Positions 35,642-43,912 of a DNA stretch of 64,000 nucleotides are shown piece by piece. Numbering within the stretch: position 1 is the first letter of the stretch; each line of letters opens with the position of its first letter. The stretch covers positions 310,001 to 374,000 of the forward strand of contig NZ_LQIN01000001.1 of NCBI RefSeq assembly GCF_001500065.1, read 5' to 3'. Position numbers and translations under genes: made by a program. The notes under the pieces are model-generated. The model did not search any database, was not told where the DNA came from, and was given only the letters and a program-made list of their open reading frames with translations. Source of the DNA: Mycobacterium sp. IS-3022 (GTDB lineage Bacteria; Actinomycetota; Actinomycetes; Mycobacteriales; Mycobacteriaceae).

Positions 35642-36367
35642 TTAGTGCGCGAGAGCAAGGCCGCCCAGTGCCACGATCCAGCTGGCGAAGCTGCCGACGA
35701 GGAAGTACTCGGTGACCTCGTCGATCCCGATACCGCCGTTCTCGCGGGCCTTTTGCGCGTTGATCTCCGGGAACCGGATGATGCTCTTGGCGGCGACGAC
35801 GGCCGTGGCCGCTGCGAGCTGACCGGCCAGTCCGAGCCCGAGAATCAGCACACGCTCCATCGGCCCGAGGAGTCGGCCGCCCTTGAGGCGGTCCGATGGC
35901 TGCGGTTCGCCCGCCGGCTTGACCGCCCCGACCGAGCCGAGCACCAGCCGCACCAACTGGTTGCCCGTCACCAGCTGCATGAGCATGACGCCGATGATCA
36001 TCAGCAGCCTGTCTCCGGACACTGTCAGTCCCACCCATGGCGGCCAACGCGCCATGACCCCGGAGACATGAGAGTCCCAGCCGGCCAGGATGATCAACAC
36101 CGACAGCGCCATGCCGAACACCACCAGCGGGGCGAGTTGACCATGTCCCGAGACCTCGGCGCGGGCGCAAAGCACCACCCAGCCCACACTTGCCAACGCC
36201 GCGACGGTCAACAGCACGATGTCGCCCAAGTGCCAGAGCCCGGTCAGTGCCGCGCAGGCGACCACCACGGCCGGCGCGACCGCCGCGGGCACCCATACCC
36301 GCGAGGTCATCCGCCGAACGACGTCGGCGACACCCATTGCGATCAGCATCACCGCGACCGCGCTCAC
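35642..36367 (-). CDS. Membrane protein paired with SatD
   Basis: 241 residues with several hydrophobic helices and a conserved-looking C-terminal segment F-P-E-I-N-A-Q-K-A-R-E-N followed by a final hydrophobic helix. GTG 36367 overlaps the satD stop (GTGA). SatD proteins in other bacteria are often encoded next to a small integral membrane protein (DUF3307 type); I cannot show that this one belongs to that family. Function unknown. Confidence 0.65.
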   Translation of the reverse strand: MSAVAVMLIAMGVADVVRRMTSRVWVPAAVAPAVVVACAALTGLWHLGDIVLLTVAALASVGWVVLCARAEVSGHGQLAPLVVFGMALSVLIILAGWDSHVSGVMARWPPWVGLTVSGDRLLMIIGVMLMQLVTGNQLVRLVLGSVGAVKPAGEPQPSDRLKGGRLLGPMERVLILGLGLAGQLAAATAVVAAKSIIRFPEINAQKARENGGIGIDEVTEYFLVGSFASWIVALGGLALAH

Positions 36368-37011
36368 GGCACACCTCGCAGAAGTCGCGACGCCACCACG
36401 ATCAGATCCAACCCATCGCGGCCCGCACGTTGGGACACCGCCGACGCGCTGACTCCCTCGGCGGCGGCGATGTCCTTCTTCGTCTGATCGGTCAACAGGC
36501 CCTTCACAATCCGTAATGAGCGGTCATCGAGCGATCCAAGCAGATGGTCCCGACACAACAGCGCGGCGTTGATGGCGTCGCCGTCCGACCTGGTGTCGGC
36601 GGCCGCCCGGAACGACGTCCGCACCGACGCCAACCCCGGCTGTCGCTGTGCGGTTGCGGTCCACTCGATCGCCTCACGGGCCGCCCACCAGCCCGGACCG
36701 TCCTGGATGCCGGCGACGGAGTCCAGTACTGTCACCGCGCCCCACCCGATTCCGAATCGGACGTCGATACCGGGCGCGACGGCCAGCCGGATGGCCAAAG
36801 CCGCGTCGACCGCCTCGCCGACCGTCGGAAAGGTGCCCTGAAATTCGTCGCCGACGGTGAACGCGGGCGGATCGATCGCGCCAGCGGCCACATCGGCGAG
36901 CGCCTTGTTGATCGCGCGGTGCGCGGCAGCACGGTCGGCGACACGGCGTGAACCGACCACATCACCGATCAGCGTGGCTACTGATGAAGCATCTAGCTTC
37001 GCCTCAGTCAT
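36364..37011 (-). CDS. SatD family protein with C-terminal helix-turn-helix
   Basis: 215 residues. The N-terminal region (A-T-L-I-G-D-V-V-G-S-R ... F-T-V-G-D-E-F-Q-G) is typical of SatD proteins and resembles nucleotidyl-cyclase-like folds (I-R-F/V-R-F-G-I-G-W-G). The last 50 residues contain a sigma-factor-like helix-turn-helix (T-K-K-D-I-A-A-A-E-G-V-S-A-S-A-V-S-Q-R). Streptococcal SatD is linked to SRP/acid tolerance, but the biochemical role is not known. The start region carries three repeats spaced exactly 28 bp (36985-37055), one inside the coding sequence, so autoregulation is likely. Confidence 0.75.
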   Translation of the reverse strand: MTEAKLDASSVATLIGDVVGSRRVADRAAAHRAINKALADVAAGAIDPPAFTVGDEFQGTFPTVGEAVDAALAIRLAVAPGIDVRFGIGWGAVTVLDSVAGIQDGPGWWAAREAIEWTATAQRQPGLASVRTSFRAAADTRSDGDAINAALLCRDHLLGSLDDRSLRIVKGLLTDQTKKDIAAAEGVSASAVSQRAGRDGLDLIVVASRLLRGVP

Positions 37012-37055
37012 ATGAAGACGATAGCTTAATTTAGCGCTAATGAAGCAAATAGCTA
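36985..37055. repeat. Three direct repeats TGAAGNNNNTAGCTW at exact 28-bp spacing over the satD start
   Basis: TGAAGCATCTAGCTT at 36985-36999, TGAAGACGATAGCTT at 37013-37027 and TGAAGCAAATAGCTA at 37041-37055 begin exactly 28 bases apart. A perfect palindrome TTAGCGCTAA fills 37031-37040 between copies two and three. Copy one lies within satD codons, copy two spans the start codon region, and copy three is upstream. No fourth copy is found one period to either side. Probably an operator array; the SatD helix-turn-helix is the obvious candidate binder. Confidence 0.7.
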
Positions 37056-37062
37056 TAGCAGG

Positions 37063-38800
37063 CTACAGACGTGTCTCTCCACGAACGGCGATTCTCAATT
37101 GAGGAATCTCGATGTGTGGAAGCCGCAATGCGCCAGGGGCAGAGGCCGGTACAGCCGGGTTACGCGGGGTCACGGGCGGTATCCGGCGATAACCCCGGCT
37201 TTGTTCGGGTCGATGATCGACTTCACCATTGTTCGGCCACATCGCGGCCGCACGCTCAGCCTGCGCGGTGATCGTCAGCGACGGGTTGACGCCCAGGTTG
37301 GCCGAGACCGCGGCGCCGTCGACCACGCTGAGGGTGGGGTAGCCGTACACCCGGTGGTACGCGTCGATGACACCGTGCTCGGGATCGGAACCGATGGCGC
37401 AGCCGCCCAGGAAATGCGCGGTCATCGGGATGTTGAACAGCTCTCCCCAGCTTCCCGCGGACACGCCGTGAATCTTCTCGGCGATCCTGCGCGTCGCCTC
37501 GTTGCCGACAGGGATCCAGGTCGGGTTGGGCTTGCCGTGCCCCTGCCTGCTAGACAAATGCCGCCCGCGCAGTCCGCCCTTGGTGAAGGTTGTGATGGAG
37601 TTGTCCAGGTTCTGCATCACGAGGGTGATCACGGTGCGCTCGCTCCAGTTCTTCACCGTCAGCACGCGCAGCAGCGCAACCGGATTCTTCGCGGCCGCGC
37701 CCAAGAACTTGAGCCACCGTGGCCATCGGCCGCCACCGTCAACCATCAGGGTCTGCAGAAAGGCCATCGCATTCGAGCCCTTGCTGTACCGCACCGATTC
37801 GATGTGAGTGTCACTGGTGGGGTGGATCGAGGAGGTGATCGCCACACCGCGAGTGAGGTCGAGTGCCGGGTCGACCTTGTACTTCGAGGCGCCGAGGATC
37901 GACTCGGAATTGGTCCGGGTGAGCACGCCGAGCCGGTCCGACAGGCGGGGCAGCGTGCCGGTGTCCTTCATCTTGTGAAGCAGGTTCTGTGTGCCCCCAC
38001 GTGCCGGCGGCCAGCACCACGTGCTGCGCGGTGAAGGTTCGGCGGTTCTTGCGCAGTACCCGGCCGGTGCGCACGGTGTCGACGTGCCACGTACCGTCCG
38101 GTGCTTGCCGCAGCGATGTGACGGTGGTCAGCGGCTGCACTGTGGCCCCGGCACTTTCGGCAAGGCCCAGATAGTTCTTGACCAACGTGTTCTTCGCGCC
38201 GTATCGGCAGCCCGTCATGCATCCGCCGCACTCGATGCAGCCGGTGCGCGCCGGTCCGGCGCCGCCGAAGTACGGGTCGGCGACGGTCTCACCAGGTTCG
38301 CCGAAGAACACGCCGACGGGAGTCTGCACGAACGTGTCGCCAACGCCCATGTCCTCGGCGACCGCTTTCATGATCTCGTCGGCCGGGGTCATGTCCGGGT
38401 TGATAACCACCCCAAGCATGCGCTTGGCTTGGTCGTAGTACGGCGCCAGTTCGTCTTGCCAGTCGGTGATGTGCGCCCACTGAGGGTCCGTGTAGAACGG
38501 ACCTGAGGGTTGGTACAAGGTGTTGGCGTAGTTCAGCGAGCCGCCACCGACACCGGCGCCGGCCAGGATGAGGCAGTCCCGCAGCAGATGAATCCGCTGG
38601 ATGCCATAGCAGCCGAGCTTCGGTGCCCACAGGAACTTGCGGATGTCCCAGCTGGTTTTCGCGAACTGGTCGTCGGTGAAGCGTCGACCGGCTTCCAGCA
38701 CGCCGACGCGGTAGCCCTTCTCGGTCAGCCGCAGCGCCGTCACCGATCCGCCGAAGCCGGAGCCGATAACCACGACGTCGTAGTCGAATTCATTGCTCAT
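37063..38800 (-). pseudogene. choD: ChoD-type GMC (cholesterol oxidase-like) oxidoreductase, frameshifted
   Basis: Two overlapping frames together encode one FAD-dependent GMC oxidoreductase of about 578 residues that closely follows M. tuberculosis ChoD (Rv3409c). The first frame runs from ATG 38800 through the FAD motif G-S-G-F-G-G-S-V-T-A-L-R and C-I-E-C-G-G-C-M-T-G-C-R up to L-A-A-G-T-W-G. The second frame carries on with L-L-H-K-M-K and ends at 37063 with D-G-A-A-V-S-A-N-L-G-V-N-P-S-L. The shift lies at a run of five C (37994-37998); with four C the expected G-T-W-G-T-Q-N would be restored. It is either a real inactivation or a homopolymer sequencing error. AGGAG precedes the start. Last gene of the oxidative operon. 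Confidence 0.82.
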
Positions 38801-38810
38801 CGCTGTACTC

Positions 38811-40391
38811 CTACTTGACGCCCGGAACACGGCGCAGAACACGCAGGCCGGTGGTCATGATCCGCGCGTAACGTTTCGCGCTCAGTTGGGCTGGTACCCC
38901 GACCGGCAGGAGACGTTCTGTCGCAATCGTCTGCGCCTCCGTGTATTTCAAGATGCCGTGTTCGCCATGACGCCGCCCGATACCGGACGCCTTCATACCG
39001 CCCATCGGCGCGTCCATCGACCCCCACGCGGCGGCGTACGCCTCGTTGATGTTGACGGTGCCGGCCTGAAGGCGAACGGCAACCTCCCGGCCGCGCCCGG
39101 GATTGGACGTCCAGATGCTGAAGTTGAGCCCATAAGGACTGTCGTTGGCCTTTTCGATCGCCTCGTCTTCTGTGTCGACGGGATAGAGCGAGACGACCGG
39201 ACCGAACGTCTCGTCGGCGAACACGTCCATGCCGTCATGCACTTCGGCCAGGATGGTCGGCTCGTAGAAGTACGGCCCGATGTCGGGGCGCGCGCGACCG
39301 CCGGCGAGCACCGTAGCGCCCTTGGCCACCGCGTCGTCGACATGAGAGGTGACAGTCTTGAGTTGCTTTTCGGAGACCAGCGAGCCGATGTCACCCGAAT
39401 AGTCAAGTCCGGCAGACAGCTTCAACGCCTCAGTGGTGGCCACGAACCTGGGGACGAAGTCCGCCCACATCGCTCGGGGGATGTACATGCGCTCGATGGA
39501 GATGCACAGTTGACCGGTGTTGGAGAACGCCGCCCGCACTGCGCCGTTCACCGCCTTGCCGACATCGGCGTCGTCGAGGACCAGCATCGCGTTCTTGCCG
39601 CCCAGTTCCATGGAGCATTCGATGAGCCGCTGGCCGGCCTCGGCGGCCACGCCGCACCCCACCTCGGTGGAGCCGGTGAACATCAGGAAGTCGGACTCCT
39701 CGACGATCGGCGTCCCGAGTTCGGCTCCGGAGCCGGTGACAACCTGCACCAAGCCGGCCGGCAACCCGGCCTCCTGAAGCAACCGCACGGCCCACAGCGC
39801 CGAAAACGGTGTCTGCCGATCGGGTTTGGCCAGCACCGCATTGCCCACGACGAGTGCCGGAAGGGCGTCGCTGATGCCGAGCGTCAACGGATAGTTCCAC
39901 GGCGACACGATGCCGACCACGCCCTTGGGATGATGGTGCTCCCACACCTCGGTGAGCATCAACTGCACACCCTGGCGGCGTCTGGGCTTTAGGTAGTCGG
40001 CGGCGGTGTGCGCGTAGTAGCGGGCCGTGAGGCAGACGTCCATCACCTCTTCGAACGCGTGTCGACGCGCCTTGCCGTTCTCGAGTTGAATGAGGTCGAG
40101 CACCTCGTCCTGGCGCTCCAGCACCAGATCGTGAAAACGCATCAGCACGTCGGCGCGCTCACCGATCGGCCTTGCGGCCCAGGCTCGCTGGAGCTCGCGG
40201 GCGCGCGCAGCCGCGACGGCCACGTCGTTGGCCGTGCAACCCGGCACTTGCCCGAGCGGTTCTCCGGTCATCGCGTTGGTGACCGTGATGGAGCGGTCAC
40301 CCGTTGACTGCACCAACTGGGCCAAGTCATCGAACGGAGGCGCCATCCGACTGCTGCGATCATGTCGGTTCACGAGACGTAGTGCGGCCAT
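38811..40391 (-). CDS. Aldehyde dehydrogenase, GabD2/succinic-semialdehyde-dehydrogenase type
   Basis: 526-residue NAD(P)-dependent aldehyde dehydrogenase. N-terminal cofactor segment S-P-W-N-Y-P-L-T-L, catalytic Glu in E-L-G-G-K-N, nucleophile Cys in N-T-G-Q-L-C-I-S-I-E-R, and C-terminal E-T-F-G-P-V-V. Its overall pattern resembles M. tuberculosis GabD2 (Rv1731), a group that often acts on hydrophobic aldehydes in catabolic clusters. The ATG at 40391 has GAGGAG upstream inside the end of the monooxygenase gene. It probably oxidises an aldehyde made by the other operon enzymes. Confidence 0.86.
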   Translation of the reverse strand: MAALRLVNRHDRSSRMAPPFDDLAQLVQSTGDRSITVTNAMTGEPLGQVPGCTANDVAVAAARARELQRAWAARPIGERADVLMRFHDLVLERQDEVLDLIQLENGKARRHAFEEVMDVCLTARYYAHTAADYLKPRRRQGVQLMLTEVWEHHHPKGVVGIVSPWNYPLTLGISDALPALVVGNAVLAKPDRQTPFSALWAVRLLQEAGLPAGLVQVVTGSGAELGTPIVEESDFLMFTGSTEVGCGVAAEAGQRLIECSMELGGKNAMLVLDDADVGKAVNGAVRAAFSNTGQLCISIERMYIPRAMWADFVPRFVATTEALKLSAGLDYSGDIGSLVSEKQLKTVTSHVDDAVAKGATVLAGGRARPDIGPYFYEPTILAEVHDGMDVFADETFGPVVSLYPVDTEDEAIEKANDSPYGLNFSIWTSNPGRGREVAVRLQAGTVNINEAYAAAWGSMDAPMGGMKASGIGRRHGEHGILKYTEAQTIATERLLPVGVPAQLSAKRYARIMTTGLRVLRRVPGVK

Positions 40392-40392
40392 C

Positions 40393-41877
40393 TCAACTCC
40401 TCGCCTGCTCGGGTGTATCTGTCACGTAGTGGACAGGGTCGAAGTAACGGGTCTTCTTGCGGTAGTCGAAGGTGAAGCTCGGCCAGTTGTTGGTGTTCTT
40501 CCCGGCTTCGGTGACATACCAGCTGTCGCAGCCGGCCTGCCAGACCGTCTTCTTCAGCTCGTCCTGAAGCGAGTCGTTGTATTCCCGATGAGCTTCGGGA
40601 CGCACGTCGAGCCATCGGGCTCCGTGGCTGGCGGCGTGCCGCAGTGCCTCGAGCACGTATTCGGTCTGGGTTTCCAACATGTAGATGATCGAGTTGTGCC
40701 CGAGGTTGGTGTTGGGCCCGTAGAGCATGTAGAGGTTCGGAAAGCCCGGCACCGATATTCCCCGGAACGCCTCGGCGCCGCCCCGCTCCGACCACAGCTT
40801 GTGCAGGTCGCGTCCGTCGCGGCCGGTTATCGTCATCGGTGCCAGAAAGTCGTTGGTGGCAAATCCGGTACCGAAGATGATGGTGTCCACGTCCCGCTCG
40901 GCGCCGTCGGCAGCGACTATCCCGTCGGGCCGAACCTCGGTGAGACCCGCCGGTATCACCTCGACGTTCGGCCGGTTCAACGCGGCGTACCAGTCGTTGG
41001 AGATCAGTACCCGCTTGCAGCCGATGGGGTAGTCCGGCCGCAATTTCTCGCGCATCTCGTCGTCGGCGATCTGGGTGTGGAAGTAACGCTCCCATACCTT
41101 TTCGAATGCCTTGACCCCGATGCCCTTGGTCAGCGGCAGCACCCGGGCCTCGTGATAGGCGTACTGACGGCTGCGACTCGCGGCCAGCATCGCCGGGAAG
41201 TGCCGATACAGATACTTCTCCAGAGGCGTGTACGGGCGGTCCGGCTTGGGCAGCACATACGGTGCCGACCGTTGCAGCACATGAAGTTGCGCCACCTGCT
41301 TGGCGATCTGAGGAACGAACTGGATCGCCGACGCACCGCTCCCGACCACCGCGACGTGCTTGCCCCGCAGATCGTAGTCGTGATCCCAACGCGCGGAATG
41401 GAACACCTTGCCGTTGAACGACTCCAGGCCCGGAAACCTCGGATCGGCAGGCAGACTGAGCTGCCCGGTGGCCGCGACGAGGAATTGCGAGATGAACTCG
41501 TCGCCCGCCGCAGTCCTCACCGTCCACCGGCCAGTCGCCTCGTCGAAGTCGGCCTGTGTCACTTCCTGGCCGAACTCGATGTGGTCCATCACACCGTACT
41601 TGTGCGCGCAATGGTCAATGTAGCTCTGGATCTCGGGTTGGGTTCCGTACTTCCGAGACCAGTCGTGGCTCGGCTCAAAGGAATACGAGTACAGGTGCGA
41701 CGGAATGTCGCATGCCGCGCCGGGATAGGTGTTGTCGCGCCACACGCCACCGACCCGGTCGGCTTTCTCCAGGATGGTGAACGGGATGCCGGCCCGGCGC
41801 AGTTTGATGCCAAGGCAGACACCGCCGAATCCGGCGCCGATGATGGTCACACCGCGCTGGCTCATCGCTGCCGTCAT
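40393..41877 (-). CDS. Flavin-dependent Baeyer-Villiger-type monooxygenase
   Basis: 494 residues. Two Rossmann motifs, G-A-G-F-G-G at about 14-19 (FAD) and G-S-G-A-S-A at about 179-184 (NADPH), flank the type I Baeyer-Villiger fingerprint FxGxxxHxxxW(P/D), here F154-N-G-K-V-F-H160-S-A-R-W164-D. Such enzymes insert oxygen next to a ketone to form an ester or lactone, or oxidise S/N atoms. ATG 41877 overlaps the Rieske stop (ATGA); a second ATG at 41865 is possible. The substrate is unknown; a steroid or terpenoid ketone is plausible from the neighbours. Confidence 0.86.
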   Translation of the reverse strand: MTAAMSQRGVTIIGAGFGGVCLGIKLRRAGIPFTILEKADRVGGVWRDNTYPGAACDIPSHLYSYSFEPSHDWSRKYGTQPEIQSYIDHCAHKYGVMDHIEFGQEVTQADFDEATGRWTVRTAAGDEFISQFLVAATGQLSLPADPRFPGLESFNGKVFHSARWDHDYDLRGKHVAVVGSGASAIQFVPQIAKQVAQLHVLQRSAPYVLPKPDRPYTPLEKYLYRHFPAMLAASRSRQYAYHEARVLPLTKGIGVKAFEKVWERYFHTQIADDEMREKLRPDYPIGCKRVLISNDWYAALNRPNVEVIPAGLTEVRPDGIVAADGAERDVDTIIFGTGFATNDFLAPMTITGRDGRDLHKLWSERGGAEAFRGISVPGFPNLYMLYGPNTNLGHNSIIYMLETQTEYVLEALRHAASHGARWLDVRPEAHREYNDSLQDELKKTVWQAGCDSWYVTEAGKNTNNWPSFTFDYRKKTRYFDPVHYVTDTPEQARS

Positions 41878-42917
41878 GACAGCAATCCGCGCAGCAAGAA
41901 GCGGCCGGACTCCTCGTCGACCATCTCCATGGCGATCCGGCGCGCGCGGATGGCGGCGCGGTCGGCCTTCACGTTGATGTCGCGGCGAGGATAGATGTCC
42001 TCGTCGAGCCGACGCTGAATCGTCTCGAGCACACCGGCATCCCGCATCGCCCAGTCGTGGAACATCGTCTTCAGGAAGTCGCCGACTTTGCCGTCATCGG
42101 TGGCGAAGTTGCGGCCCATCCGCAGGAAGACATGGGTGACGCCGGGAGATTCAGGCGTGAAGCCCTGAATCCGCAACAGGTCGTATGACCGGTCTCCCTC
42201 CGGCTCGATGGCGTACCGCTGCACATGGAGAGCCGGCGAGACGAATATCCCTTCTTCGTGTCGTGCTCCAGTCGTCGCGGCGGGCAGACCGGTGATCTCG
42301 GCCTCCCATGCCGCCATCCGGCTCGATGGCAACGATCTGGAGTAGGCGACCGACCGTTCGGAGACCTCGACCTCGTCGAGCTGGGGCAGCCTCTCGATAT
42401 CCGGAGGAACGGCCTCCGGGTGCATCACGAACACATCCGTGAGGTCGAGATAATGCTCCTGTAGCAGTAAGTAATTGGCCTCTACGCGCAGCACCTCGGT
42501 GGTACTTTCCCAACGCGTTCCAGCTGAGTACCACGGCACCCGCGGCGGTGGCCGCAGTGCGGCGGCTCCGGGGTCGCCGAGCCACACCCAGATGAAGGGC
42601 GACTCCTCGTAGACGGGGTACGTCCGCACCCGCACACCCGGCGGGACGTTCTCCTGGGACGGGACATGGACCAGCCGGCCGTCGGGTTCGTAGACCATGC
42701 CGTGGTAGCCGCTGACCACCCGGTCGCCGTCACGCCAGCCGAGCGAAAGCGGATAAGCCCGGTGCGCGCAGCGGTCCTCCATCGCTACGACGTCACCTGA
42801 GCCGAGGCGGTACAGCATGACGTGAACACCAAGCAGGCGGCGGGAGAACAGATCCTGGCCGACCTCGTCGCTTGTCGCGGCGACGTACCAGCAATTGAAT
42901 GGGTAGTTCGGTCTCAT
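41874..42917 (-). CDS. Rieske-type oxygenase alpha subunit with altered metal ligands
   Basis: 347 residues from ATG 42917, with the layout of ring-hydroxylating/demethylating oxygenases of the vanillate-demethylase type. The N-terminal Rieske domain is expected to read C-x-H-x(n)-C-x2-H; here it reads C50-A-H52 ... S69-G-Y-H72, so the second cysteine is Ser (codon AGC, one base from TGC). The mononuclear iron motif D-x2-H-x4-H reads D158-L-T-D161-V-F-V-M-H166, with Asp in place of the first His. If these reads are right, the [2Fe-2S] cluster and the iron site would be changed or lost. It overlaps the reductase upstream and the Baeyer-Villiger gene downstream by four bases. Confidence 0.82.
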   Translation of the reverse strand: MRPNYPFNCWYVAATSDEVGQDLFSRRLLGVHVMLYRLGSGDVVAMEDRCAHRAYPLSLGWRDGDRVVSGYHGMVYEPDGRLVHVPSQENVPPGVRVRTYPVYEESPFIWVWLGDPGAAALRPPPRVPWYSAGTRWESTTEVLRVEANYLLLQEHYLDLTDVFVMHPEAVPPDIERLPQLDEVEVSERSVAYSRSLPSSRMAAWEAEITGLPAATTGARHEEGIFVSPALHVQRYAIEPEGDRSYDLLRIQGFTPESPGVTHVFLRMGRNFATDDGKVGDFLKTMFHDWAMRDAGVLETIQRRLDEDIYPRRDINVKADRAAIRARRIAMEMVDEESGRFLLRGLLS

Positions 42918-43912
42918 AGGTCCAGCACCAACCTCTCCGAACGGGCGCGCGAAACGCAGATCATGATCGTTTCGTTCGCTGCTTTCTCGGCGTCGTTGAG
43001 CACGGAGTCGCGGTGATCGCCCTCGCCCTCGATCATGTCGCATTCGCAGGTCCCGCACACGCCTTCCATGCAGGAGCCGAGTACGTCGACGCCTGCTTCA
43101 TCACATGCTTCGTAGATCGATTTGTCCTGCGTCACAGTCAAAGTCACGCCCGAGCGTTGGCATTCCACTTCAAATGATGCCAGCGTGTTAGCCGGTTCCT
43201 CCACCGCCTTGGCCGAGAAGCGCTCGATGTGCAGGCTGTTCTCGGGCCAGGACTTACATGCCTCCTCTACCGCGGCGAGCAACCCCTCGGGCCCACAGCA
43301 GTAGACCAGCGTGTCCTGGCCTGGATCGGACAGCGCCGTCGCGAGGCTGGCCCTGAAGTTCGGTCCGTCCTGAACGTCCCGAGCGCATACGCTGACACGC
43401 GGCCCGTGGCGTTCCAGCTCATCGACGAAAGCCATCGTCGATCGCTCCCGACCGCCGTACAGCAGGCGCCAGTCGGCGCCGGTCGCTTCGGCCGCTCCGA
43501 TCATCGGCAGCATCGGCGTGACCCCGATCCCGCCGGCGATGAACAGGTAGCGTGGGGCGCTCACCAACGGAAAGTGGTTGCGCGGGCCGCGAACCCGTAC
43601 CGTGCTGCCCTCGTGGAGCTTGTCGTGGACGAATTGGGACCCGCCACGGCTGTTCGGGTCGAGCAGCACGCCGACCTGCCACTCCGAGCGATTCGCCGTA
43701 TCGCCGCACAGCGAGTACTGCCGCACCAGCGACGGCGTCATGATCAGGTCGATGTGCGAGCCCGGCGCCCAGTCCGGCAGGTCCGCGCCGCTGGGGTCGG
43801 CGAGCGTCAGGGTCACGACACCGTCGGCCGCTACTTCACGGCGACGAACCTCGACATCGATTTCGACCTCACGGTAGGCCGGTCTGGCGCGGGCCGTCTC
43901 GGTCGTCGTCAC
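42914..43912 (-). CDS. Oxygenase reductase (FMN/NAD domains plus C-terminal [2Fe-2S])
   Basis: 332-residue class IA (phthalate dioxygenase reductase / VanB-like) electron-transfer protein. The flavin-binding R-Q-Y-S-L-C-G segment is followed by the NAD domain A-G-G-I-G-V-T-P-M-L and C-C-G-P-E-G-L. The C-terminal plant-type ferredoxin domain has C-M-E-G-V-C-G-T-C-E-C plus a distal C. It should pass electrons from NADH to the adjacent Rieske oxygenase and possibly the P450. GTG 43912 overlaps the P450 stop (GTGA). Confidence 0.88.
   Translation of the reverse strand: MTTTETARARPAYREVEIDVEVRRREVAADGVVTLTLADPSGADLPDWAPGSHIDLIMTPSLVRQYSLCGDTANRSEWQVGVLLDPNSRGGSQFVHDKLHEGSTVRVRGPRNHFPLVSAPRYLFIAGGIGVTPMLPMIGAAEATGADWRLLYGGRERSTMAFVDELERHGPRVSVCARDVQDGPNFRASLATALSDPGQDTLVYCCGPEGLLAAVEEACKSWPENSLHIERFSAKAVEEPANTLASFEVECQRSGVTLTVTQDKSIYEACDEAGVDVLGSCMEGVCGTCECDMIEGEGDHRDSVLNDAEKAANETIMICVSRARSERLVLDL

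Noticed and set aside
35641-36487. Long plus-strand open frames opposite satD and its membrane partner
   Set aside because: Their translations are proline/arginine/histidine-rich and lack family motifs, typical of the antisense of GC-rich genes.
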